From: Polytrichum commune
Taxonomy: Eukaryota; Streptophyta; Polytrichopsida; Polytrichales; Polytrichaceae
Reading direction: 5' to 3'
Assembly: GCA_950295325.1 (NCBI GenBank)
Contig: OX485809.1
Span: 35,717,081 to 35,781,080, forward strand
DNA length: 64,000 bases
In this document: positions 54,450 through 64,000 of the stretch, in pieces
Layout: each line of letters begins with the position of its first letter
Numbering within the stretch: position 1 is the stretch's first letter
Translations under genes and position numbers: made by a program
The notes under the pieces: model-generated
Seen by the model: only the letters and a program-made list of their open reading frames with translations
What the model was told of the DNA's origin: nothing
The model's database searches: none

Positions 54450-56730
54450 TGATCAGCTGGTCATCGAAGATGCACAGCCTCTCGCTTAATTTTTCATTTG
54501 CTGCGAGCTACATGAGCAAGTGAGTTTTGTGAAATTGATCTAAGTCATCAGGAATGTTCAATTAACATGCTGTATGTCATAAACGATGAGGGTTTGTAAA
54601 TTACATTTCCGGGATGAGTGAGTTGATGCAACCCGTTGGGTTGCGCATGTATAAGACTCACTCATATCAATAAATGTGCGAACAATCTCCCTAGGGTCAA
54701 CTTCTTTGCTGGTTGAAGCCTGAGACATCATTTTCTTCAACTCGTGTATGTGATCTTGTTCTTTACTCTTTAGTATTTATTGCGTATCAGTGCCTTGTCT
54801 TAATGTCTCAGTTGTGACCTGCTGTCGAAATCTGAAATCAAACCAACCTCATTCCTTCCGGCCCGTCAGAGACGTTAATACAGAGTTCTCATTTAACACT
54901 TAACAATGATGGGTTACAAAGGAAATGATATTGTTTGAATTTTGCTAGTGATGATTTCTATGCATGTAATTAGCTTGTGCAAACGTTCGCTTAATCATTT
55001 CTTGGGTAGGAGTGACCAAACCATCTGTTTTAAGTAAAGCGTCGCCTTCTGTTTTTGACCTGGTAAATTTGTTGGCTTGCTCATAATAGGCAAAGTCGAA
55101 TTGAGTAAGCTCTATAAGAGTTCAAACTTTGGTGTATAATTGTTGGTTGAACCCTATTGTTACGATTAGTAAGCAGAGTTAGGTTTAGCATTGTTAGAAC
55201 GTAGAAGCTGGAATCTTCTAGAAGCTTCATAGGTAGGTTACTAGTTAGTTGTTGTTTACGTTGTGTTGTTACCATTTCACTTAGTATTGCTATCAACTTC
55301 TTAGGTAGTTTGATTCATTGTTGCTGAGGCTAGGTGTGAGACATGTAAGTTGCATTGTAATAAAGGCAGTAAACAGGAATTGATACACTTTATGTGTGAG
55401 CTATGGAAGCTTGTTTGGTTCTATTGATGCAATAAACCCCTTCACAGCAAGCTGTTGCCGATGTATGATATGCCCTAAACTGCTAGACATATATACAAGA
55501 TCTAGTTGATATGATTATTGAAAATTTTGGTTTCATCTGTACAGCTGGAATAAGGAATCTCATTGTCGTCGATCTCCACCAAGTCACATTGGAGGTTTCC
55601 TTCCCCAAAAAAACTAAAATTCCATGATACATGAAATATCTTTTGTATATTCAATAAAAGTTTGAGCTTCATAACTGGGTGGGAAAAGCCAAAAGTATTA
55701 TATCAGTGACGTTGCAACTTTCCTTGAATAGTAAATTTTGCAGCAAAGGACATTTTAAGGGTTCTAATCACTTCAAAATCCATTAAAAAAAATTTAAGAT
55801 AAATTTTATTTTATTGTCTTTTTCAGGAACGTTCCAAATTTTATCAGTTCAAAGTTCAAGAACTGGGACCTAAAGCATATGGGACCACCCATATTTTTCA
55901 TGGGCTGTGTTGAACGGGTGAACTCATGCATATGTTGTCTCCTCTTTTCTTGAGAGAAAGAAAAGCGTACTTCTTTGCAGAAATACGAGCTCATCAGGTA
56001 ACCTTGTGTTTATGTTCCGCACTCATCATGTACTGTGGTCGTGTGGACACAAATTTGTTGTATGTCTACAGCACTTTTATATGTGAGCAAATACGTTATG
56101 GATTATGAAAGAGAGTTCATGCAACTTGTGAAAAAAGGACCAGCTAGCTTGTTGTAAGAATTAAGATATACATGATGTCTCAGTTGTGCTTGCAAGCTTC
56201 ACCACCAAAGAGAGCATTTCCGAAATTAAATTCGTCTTCTAGGAATTAGACGCTTCGCTACGTTGTCACTGGTAGATCATATGACCTGCAGGATATTACC
56301 ATTTAGTATTGTTTCAATAAATTGGTTCGTGCGGCCATTGCACAAGTTAGTGAGTAGAATTACAACATCCAGTGGGTGTTGTATTAATTCTGTCCAGAAA
56401 ATAAACTATTTTTGATGCTCAACTATGATTAAGTGCAACTGAAAACTAAGTTGGAATTCAGTTCCATACACAATACACAATGATCTTATAGACCACTATA
56501 TTCAACTCAATACAAGCAAAATACGAAAATTTATCACAGGTAAGAGAGATGCGAGCCAAAATAGTTTAGACAATTAGTTTATCAGTTTGAGACGTTTTGA
56601 TGTGATATGACACGTTATGAATCATACGTATTATAAGTTTCTCATTTTCTTATAATATGATATCATAAGCCCAAAAATCCAGTATATTGTGAAATATCCT
56701 TTCGTCCCCCTTAGATAATATGGGAGTCGC
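54450..56730. other. Spacer between TPD1-like copies
   Basis: 3' flank of copy 1 to about 54880, shared with the flank of copy 2 (CTTCAACTCGTGTATG, CATTCCTTCCGGCCC), then AT-rich sequence without recognised genes. Confidence 0.5.
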
Positions 56731-56732
56731 CA

Positions 56733-57050
56733 CCCCAGGGTGCGTTCCAAAGCTGCCATGCCACCAACATCAGTGCCACACAGGGCAAGATCTCCGTCGA
56801 CAAGATTCTGCGGTTCGAAGTGCAGATCATCAACACGTCCACGGACCACCGTGCACCATTTTCAAATATTGTGGTGAACTGCGGGCAATTCTCTTCAGCC
56901 AACGGGATGTGAACGCAGGCACATGCCTCGCCAACGATGGGCGCTCCATCCAGGCCAGTCAAAGCATCACTTTCACTTACGACGAGATCTTCCGTCAACC
57001 CATGAGGCCGCCACCGTCACGTGCTTTGCATGGGCGCTGGTCAGCTGATC
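56733..57050 (+). pseudogene. TPD1-like, broken copy 2
   Basis: GCGTTCCAAAGCTGC onwards encodes AFQSCHATNISATQGKIS, VDKILRFEVQIINTSTDH, SNIVVNCGQFSSAN and then a stop. Relative to copy 1 about 30 bases coding FVIPKLFRRLN are deleted, which shifts the frame, and a local one-base loss and gain changes LCTIS to RAPFS. The remainder (GCCTCGCCAACGATGGGCG...) is still alignable. Homology extends about 500 bases downstream, so the whole segment was duplicated. Confidence 0.7.
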
Positions 57051-57569
57051 ATCAAAGATGCACAACCTCGCATAATGTTATTTATCTTCAATCCTACTCA
57101 GTGAACTTGTTCCCAGTTCGCATATGAGCTTGCAGATATGATCAATGTGAAGCGTCCTCAATCACGCCGACCCCGATCCTGGAGGCTACCGTCGTCCCTC
57201 TCTCTGCAGTCTCTATCGTGAAGGAACTGCATGCATGAGCAAGTGAGCCTTGTACATCTCATGTAAGTCATAGGGAATATTTAGTTGACACACTGGATTT
57301 CATGATCGATGAAGGGCTCTGAAGAACATTTCAGGGATGAGTCTAAGTACATACCACCCAAGTTGTGCATGCAGATTCACTCGTAATAGATGAACGTAGA
57401 ACCCATCTTCCTTGGTGGCTGAGACAGAGAATTGTCTTCAACTCGTGTATGATCAGATCATGTTCTTCTTTTCTATGTATCTATAGATAGATAGATGAGC
57501 TGCATGTCCTGCGGTGACCGAATGTCACAAAGGAAATGCAACTTCATTCCTTCCGGCCCATCAGACATA

Positions 57570-60500
57570 GTACACAGTTGCTCGTCTAACATTTTTAAAT
57601 CTGGTGGGTCACAAGGAACAATATTTCATTGCTAGTAATTGAACTAATGATGGACTTCTTGCAAGGTAGCACATGTTTCTAATTAGGTTGATAATATTCA
57701 CTGAGTTTCATCAATCAAGATGTGGAATCTTTTTTCACATATATTGAGCACATCTTTAAATAGCTGTGACTTGTAGACAATACAATATTATTCCATCTGG
57801 AACATTTTCGTGCTAGGTCGGACCAACTAACTCTACGTTGATGAACCAGATCCAGGACTGATGTCTGTGCTCCACGATGTTCCTTTTAATTAGGGCGAGC
57901 TGGTGCATGTTTTTGTAGACTTGTAGGCCCACTGAAACCTTGAGCTGTCGAGCTGTTATTGTGACTTGCAATCCAGTTTCTGGACGATTGGCAGTCAATA
58001 GAGAGAGAAACCTTGATGGCTTGATCATGCATTATGATATCTAATTTGTTAATGGTATTGTCCATCACAGTTTGTTCTATGTTGGGAAGTGTGTCTGTCT
58101 TCTTTACTTCTTATTCTTCTTTTCGTTACTTTTTCTGACTTTTTTTGCACCACTTAGAAATGATCGGGGATAATCATGAGGCAGGTGGTACAAATTTCTT
58201 GTAAATTCCTTTGAAGGGGGTTTGAGCTGGACTTGAGCTGGAGGTGTGATTTTACTTAGTATATTTGTGTAACCCACGTGGATTTTCTCCCTTTCTACTG
58301 CAATCAAACATTGAATTTACAATTATGAACGTTTGGGTTATTCTTGGTCAATTCCATAGGTGCCGATTCTATCATCCTACTGCCCCCTCCCCACCTGACT
58401 TTAGCTAAGCCTAAAAGTTGGTTCTACAAATACGGCCTTCACACCATCGACATTATCTAGTGCCAAGTCTAGTTGGCAAATGATGTGGCATGGTTTAAGA
58501 GTGGAGGTTTTAAGCCTCAAGCACCGACCCTCCCATCGGTACCTAGCTATACATAAGGCAAGAATATAAGACCCTAAAAAGTGTCGCCTCCCACCCTTGT
58601 GATTGGTTGCTCTAAGTCTTAGCTATGAGGGCACGAGGAGCTCCATTAACAAAAATTGATGGTAAGATAGATGAGTAGTAAGGGATTTGGGGACAAGACA
58701 AAAACTATCCAACATCCATTGCTTGATAGATAAAACAACTGAACATGTGTGAAAATTACCTAACTATAACTTACTTGAAAATCTCCGGAACATGTTCTTA
58801 TAGGTGCATTGAGATAGCCAGATGCCTCCGCTATAACCGAGGGATCTTTACCCGGATTTTAAGAAAAACTTTGATTATTTGATAAAGTCAGGTGGGGAGG
58901 AGGCATAAGACCCACTTGAAATGTATCGCTCCATAATCGTCTACTAAGAGTGTCATCAAAACTTTGGTTCACAGAAGAAATTTACTCTTCAGAACATAGC
59001 CTAGCAAGCACCACACACATTCATATTTACTCTGTTCTGTACAAAACTCCCTTTTTAGCATCAGAAATCGTAAGAGTGCTTGTCGGTGACACCATGATTC
59101 GGGCATGATTCAGTGTACAGGATTGCCATTCAGCAATGTACCAGTCAGGTTAGTCAGAAAGTACTACACAATTCCAGAAAAGTCGGGTATCCAGTCTTGA
59201 GGCAAACAACTTACATGATCAAAGTTTGGAGATGCTATAACAATTTTAAGATGCTCATCAGTTTTGGAAACACTTAATGGGATTCTAAGAAGCTTCAGAA
59301 TTGTAAAACATAAAATCAAGCAAATCTAACAAAAGTTAAAATGAAGTCATACAAAACTCGTTTGACCCCGAGCTAAGATCAAAGATGGGACAGCGAGTGA
59401 GTTTATTGAAGATTCATGGGAACATGCTCAGCATGTCCTAGCTTCTCTCGCATCAATAAAGCTATCTATAAATTCACCATTATAGGGTCTAACCTATGTT
59501 CGGGGAAAACCAATGGCTAGTTCATTATCAGCCGATGGATTTCCCCTCATGGCCGGTCCAAATTTCTAACCATCGGATGGCAATCCGACTATAATTTTAA
59601 TCCTCCGGCAATTAGCCGATGGACTAGAAAATGTCCCGGAAATGTAGCCGATTCTTCTTGTGAGTTATTGGATTTCAGCCGGAAGCATCCAGAGCGCTAT
59701 TTGTCTGGGACATATGATGATGCACTTGAGGAAGTACCCTAACCCTTAAACTTTTTGAATTATGCAACCTTTCCATGACCAAATCCAATTGCTTCTATGA
59801 AGAATTGGGGGACCCTTGGCCAAGTTCAAGCGGTGAAGGCATTGCTAGGTTCAATTCCTGCCAAGGGTATTAACTCTTCAAATTAAAAATTTTGAACATG
59901 CCTTTCTTTTCACTTATTCAAGATTTTGTACTAAGAAATGATTTCTAATAACTTTTCATACATTTTTTAAACAATTAGTGACGATATGAATTCCATTTAA
60001 TCGGATAGTGGCCAATGAAAATATGAAAATATAGGCAATTGGCCGATTGATTTTACAAAAGACCGGCTCTTGCCGATGTAAATTGGAAAAAATCCGACCC
60101 TTCGTAGCAACTACCGGCAATTAGCCACTAAGGCTTCAAAAACTCCCCAAACTCTGGGTCTAACCCTGCAAAGAAATTTTGGGTTTGGTGATGTGCTATT
60201 CCCGGACATGTCAGAAACCATGTGTCAAGGTACCATTATTAAACCTGGCAGCAAACTCTCTCCTTGTCTATTATGGGTCCCAACCTGGTATAAATAAACT
60301 TAGGTGACAGACAATAGATTTGGAATTTCATTCTAAGGTAGTTGAGCCTAAAAGCAACACTTTAAGAAACTTTTTCTTATTTCAGGCACGTTGAATAGCT
60401 TTGAAATTTTCAAAAGAAGTTCTATAGAAATGAAAACCTACAAAGAGTCTGCAAAAAAAATTCAAAAATAAATAAATACACATCCAACTTACAGATCTTT

Positions 60501-61780
60501 GCAAACTTAAGAAATGAGCCTTTAACTCTCCACTAAGGGGAGGGGGTGTCCATTGATATTGCATTGCTAGGCAAGAATCACCGCAAAATCAGCCTTATTA
60601 TAGGTGAGAATCTTTTATTAAATGAAGGTGTTGTCCCCCTTTTGTGGATCACTTCTTACACCACCTGGTTGAGTGGATAAATCCCCAATTAGGCATTATA
60701 ATAGGCCAAAGTTGGTGCCTTTCTTAAAGCGTTCTTGCATCTTACTTACTCCATTGTCACAATAATGAATGACCAAAGTGGTGTCATTTTGCACTTAATA
60801 TTAATCGCTTGAACAATGACTTACTCAATGACATCATTGCACTCACTTGTTGACGGCTTAAGGATAAAAAATAAATGAAGGTGTTACTTAAGGCACTACT
60901 ACCTTATTGGCATGATATAATGTTCAATTTGATGCATTGTTCAAGGAATGAAATTGAGCACAATTTTTGAAACTTCATCAACATTGACATCCACATTGAG
61001 TGTATTACTTGAAGGGACCCCTCATTTACAAGGAAAAAAAATAATGTGTGTTTTTCTTTTTTTCAAGTGGTATGCAATATTTGTTCATCAATCTCTACCC
61101 ATGAACACATAGCCATGGGAGACACAATGGTTGGCTTGTTGCCTATTTGTGATAGGTGGACTATGTTTCCTAATTTACATTATACTTCGAATGACATGAT
61201 TCCTAAGCGTGCACCTCTATACATAAGATATTGTCATCATTGACTTAAGCTATACCAATTCCCTTCAAACAACTCTAAGTTGTCCTAAAGGCACCTTTCT
61301 TCACAACAAATGTCAAACAACTCACTAGTAGACCATTGATGACCAAGCACTGCTAGGATGCATTGATTAGCGCAAGTACGTAGCTCAATCCTTACTAAAG
61401 GCCTGAAGGGTAAAACTTCTAAAAACTTGTGTTATAATCACGGGGAGGTGACTATCGGAATTTTAGAAACCACGTGAGATAAAAAAATAGGGTCAATTTA
61501 ATTCGTTGAGGGTAAAATTTATAAATTCGTTAGATCTACCATAGCTTTGGAAATATGTCCCCCACATGATTATATGTAAAATAAGGTGGTGAATAATTCC
61601 TTCATTTTAGTAATCGGTAGAAAAAAAAATAGGATTATAGATATTGGATCCCCCCAAATGTGTGTAGTAGAATCAATAGAATAATTATGGGTTTGACTAC
61701 TTGGATGAAGAATTGTGTAAATTCTGTCCAAATTTGAATGAAAAGCGTTAGTATGGAGGAAGGAATTTTTTTTGGATTTT
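57570..61780. other. Long stretch without recognised genes
   Basis: AT-rich, short frames only. It contains a possible inverted-repeat pair (CTCCCCACCTGACTTTA at 58386 and its complement near 58883), phrases such as CGGCAATTAGCCGATGG (59520-60130), and copy 2 of the tRNA-like repeat at 59715-59905. Confidence 0.5.
59715..59905 (+). repeat. tRNA-like (SINE-like) dispersed repeat, copy 2
   Basis: Contains AGGTTCAATTCCTGCCAAGG (B-box-like) after CCTTGGCCAAGTTCAAGCGG and aligns with the complement of 28450-28640 over about 190 bases with many substitutions and small gaps. Confidence 0.5.
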
Positions 61781-62214
61781 TTTGGGGAAAGGAATGTTGT
61801 GACTTCTCAACAGCCCTTGGGTTTGCTTAAGGTTTGGAAGCATAGTGGTGTGAAGGCGGTGAAGCGTTTGCAATGGGTAGGAGGTCTTGCGTTGGTGAAG
61901 GAGTGAAGCGTGGCACAAAGGCGGTAGGTAAGACACATTTTTGGGAGCTTTCTTCTTTGCTCCATAGCTTTCACAGCATTCACACATGTGTTTCACAAGC
62001 GCCAAAGATTCGGCTTGCTCTTCTTGCAGTAAGAGTCAATTTCAAACTCCAACTTCTTGATTTTTTTTGATTGTTGTGTGGTAAGATTCAACTTCGTATT
62101 ACCTGGTTGTCATTCATCCTCCTGTACAATTTGGAGCCAAAGCGCCGGAGTTTCTGCTCCTCAGCTTCAAGAAACAGATAGTTTTTGGTTGTGCAGACAA
62201 AACGTTGGGAGAAA

Positions 62215-62318
62215 ATGGCCGAGACTTATGCGGAACCTGAGGAGCTTCTCGACTACGAAGAGGAGGAGGCCGCTCCCGATACCGTTGCGGCTAAGACGAA
62301 CGGGGAGACCGTGAAGAA
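62215..62318 (+). CDS. First coding exon of a UAP56/SUB2-type DEAD-box RNA helicase
   Basis: MAETYAEPEELLDYEEEEAAP, DTVAAKTNGETVKK is the typical plant UAP56 (RH15/RH56) N-terminus (EELLDYEEE...AAK.NGE..KK), which precedes the helicase core in the TREX mRNA export complex. The exon ends at AA/GTAAGAG. The next expected exon (GYVGIHSSGFRDF) is not found in the following 1.7 kb, where pieces of other genes appear instead. It is therefore probably a captured or truncated fragment; a very long intron beyond the window is the alternative. Confidence 0.65.
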
Positions 62319-62667
62319 GTAAGAGCCGCATATTTATCTGAAACTGATAATTTGAAATGTGGGCCAAAGAACTTCCGGTGAAGTTTCTTGCCACATGGAA
62401 GATTGAAAGAAGGAAAGACTGTATAAGTTGAGTTACAAGGCCCTCTTTTTGCACTGAGGCTTCTTATGAACTTTTGAGAAAGTAGGTTTAGGGGGTTGCG
62501 TCCTCAAGAAAAAATCATCTCAACTTCTTAGTCTCCTCAAGAAGTGTTTGTTTGTTTGGTTGTTGTAGTTGTAGTTGTTGTTGTGGTGTCAAGATTGGTT
62601 ATTGTTGAGAGGAGAAGGTTTTTTTGAGGTTTAGTGAGGTTTGTGGAGAGTTTTTAAAGTGAGAGGA

Positions 62668-62853
62668 ATGAGCACTCCGGATGAAGAACCGGTATTTGAT
62701 GCTGGCCAAATTGTGAGCGATCTAAGGCGATGTGCTCGGAGTGGAAGAACTCGGAGCTTGGAGTGGAGGTTATCACAATTGGAGGCAGATCGGAAGCTTG
62801 TGTGTGAAAATGAGGATGAAATTTACTCCGCTCTCATTTCCGATCTCACTAAT
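62668..62853 (+). pseudogene. ALDH3-type aldehyde dehydrogenase, first exon fragment
   Basis: MSTPDEEPVFDAGQIVSDLR, RCARSGRTRSLEWRLSQLEA, RKLVCENEDEIYSALISDL matches the N-terminal helices of class 3 aldehyde dehydrogenases (R..f.sGkTr.leWR..QL..l...v.EnedeI..AL..DL). The expected DLxKP continuation is lost and the frame runs into unrelated sequence (TNVTNLTNTHL). The catalytic Cys domain is absent. About 190 bases of CT/GT-rich sequence before the ATG look like its own 5' leader. Confidence 0.7.
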
Positions 62854-63197
62854 GTCACCAATCTCACTAATACGCACCTCTGGTCCTCAGCTTTACAGAA
62901 GGAAACACTTTTTTTCCTTATGAAATTTCACTTAGGAGTTTGTCTTGATTTCACCTCTGAATTGAATCTCTCGTTGTTGAATTTTTCTTTTGTTGTTTCT
63001 TTTTTCGTGAAGCTTATAGGCTCAGTTCTTCCTTTCATCCTAGAAATGACCCTTCAACAATGTTTTGACCCACAATTTCTCCATTCTACACTTTCCTTGT
63101 CTTTTAATGCCAGATGTTTTCATCCTGCTTGCATAAATATGGTTTTCCCTAATGTTTTCATGATTATTTCCCTGATTGAACTTGACCAAGAAGGTGA

Positions 63198-63550
63198 TAA
63201 TGTGCAGGCAGACGACATGCATATTTTGGGGAGACTGCCGGTTCTGGATTCATTATCCTTAAACCTCAAGAATCAAGGTGAATGCTGAGCATAGTCAAGT
63301 GGCAAGTTCTCATTACTTGGCATCTCATTGTTGCTTATCTTCGGACACAAAGCCTTCTTCCATCTACCAAGTTTCAATTGAAGAGGCGTGTCCCCAATGG
63401 AACCATTCTTGTGTTATACAGATCTTCCTACTATCATTCTGATTTTTTTTGCAACTGATTGTGACCTTGCAAGATGGACGGAACTTTGAAGGTAAAGTGG
63501 TGAGCTTCGACTCTTTGTCAGACCTAGCTGTGATTAAAGTGAATTCACCA
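63198..63550 (+). pseudogene. DEG/HtrA serine protease fragment, part 1
   Basis: After a CAG acceptor-like site, ETAGSGFII (63227-63260) matches the GSGFII opening of the HtrA protease domain. At 63463-63550, LQDGRNFEGKVVSFDSLSDL and AVIKVNSPR match the segment holding the catalytic Asp (SDLAVIKV). The segment between, where TNAHVV with the catalytic His is expected, is not recognisable. It belongs to plant DEG14-like proteases by pattern. The coding sequence is interrupted at 63555 by a small transposon. Confidence 0.6.
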
Positions 63551-63554
63551 AGGC

Positions 63555-63970
63555 CACTACCGGTACACTAAATAGGTAGATTAGTGCTGGAAACACTAAT
63601 AGTCGACGAAAACGCTAAATGTCAATTGTCTTCATAGTGTTAGAACACTAAATGTCAACTCTAGCACTATTTGTACCAATTAGTAACTTTGAATATTTAC
63701 AAAAGCGCATTTAGTGTTAGATGACATTTTTTGTAGATCTTCAAATGAAGAATTGGAGGTAGAATATGTGAGCCTCATAGAAAATGTAATATGCTAGGAA
63801 TTTGATATTACAAAATTTAAACTTAATGGAACTCAACTTTGACAATGCAAAATAAAGACAAAGGAAATTGTAACACTAATTGTACTTTCAAGTGACATTT
63901 AGTGTTTTGGGTAACTATTGGCTCTAACACTAATCTTCATCTAACACTAATCTACCTATTTAGGGTAGTG
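63555..63970. mobile_element. 416-bp CACTA-ended non-autonomous element
   Basis: Left end CACTACC, then CTAAATAGGTAGATTAGTG after a 7-base extra piece (CGGTACA). The right end is the inverted copy CACTAATCTACCTATTTAG, GGTAGTG. It is flanked by AGGC on both sides (63551-63554, 63971-63974). Subterminal AACACTAA/TTAGTGTT motifs recur in both orientations. CACTA ends suggest the EnSpm/CMC superfamily, where 3-bp duplications are usual, so the 4-bp match is either chance plus 3 bp or an atypical target duplication. No coding capacity. Confidence 0.75.
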
Positions 63971-63974
63971 AGGC

Positions 63975-64000
63975 TTGGAACAAGCAGAGATCTCATGCCT
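63975..64000 (+). pseudogene. DEG/HtrA protease fragment, part 2 (runs off the window)
   Basis: Removing the 416-bp element and one AGGC restores reading from SPR into LGTSRDLMP, the expected LGxSxxLxPG of DEG proteases. Only 26 bases are visible. Confidence 0.55.

Overview
The window is nuclear DNA of a land plant. Signs are Ty3/gypsy and Ty1/copia retrotransposons of plant type, exons with GT...AG introns, an Arabidopsis-type CCCTAAA telomere-like tract, and fragments of plant genes (TPD1-like, UAP56-type helicase, ALDH3, DEG/HtrA protease). The non-chromovirus gypsy element has one RNase H domain and no chromodomain, and the host gene is unfamiliar to me from flowering plants. A fern, lycophyte, moss or gymnosperm therefore seems more likely than an angiosperm, but this is a weak inference.

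Region 1 (1-27768) is almost entirely nested LTR retrotransposons. A chromovirus pol runs uninterrupted from the window edge (3-3026) and ends in a purine tract and a 941-bp LTR (3855-4795). Next come a decayed reverse-strand relative (copy A, 4796-6007), a large non-chromovirus gypsy element with direct LTRs (6008-16632, gag-pol on the minus strand with one in-frame stop), a second decayed reverse-strand chromovirus (copy B, 16633-21780 with its LTR), and a head-to-head plus-strand copy (copy C, 21781-27768). The decayed copies share the same premature stops and an internal tandem repeat of an RNase H segment, so they form a non-autonomous subfamily.

Region 2 (27769-33033) is gene-poor. It has a tRNA-like dispersed repeat, an interstitial telomere-like tract, a GC/CT-rich promoter-like block and a cluster of a 22-bp palindrome.

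Region 3 (33034-49553) is a broken multi-exon plus-strand gene. Phase-0 exon joins link a ParB/DGQHR-like domain, a region resembling an N4/N6 DNA methyltransferase, an acidic/coiled-coil/Pro-rich stretch and a HAD (NLI-interacting-factor/FCP1-like) phosphatase domain. It carries three premature stops that single C-to-T changes could explain. It is interrupted by an 8.6-kb non-autonomous chromovirus (copy D, 37352-45968, target duplication CGCCC) and by a solo LTR (47330-48301, target duplication TGTCC). The 22-bp palindrome (GTTTGGGTCG, two bases, CGACCCAAAC) recurs more than 20 times in its leader, introns and two exons, and I see none inside the retroelements.

Region 4 (49554-64000) holds decayed palindromes, a frameshifted copia RT/RNase H fragment (50115-51935), a duplicated pair of broken TPD1-like genes (54063-54449 and 56733-57050), and long stretches without recognisable genes. 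At the end are first-exon pieces of a UAP56-type helicase and an ALDH3, then DEG protease pieces, all on the same strand within 1.8 kb. The DEG piece is split by a 416-bp CACTA-ended inverted-repeat element. No intact ordinary host gene is visible in the window.
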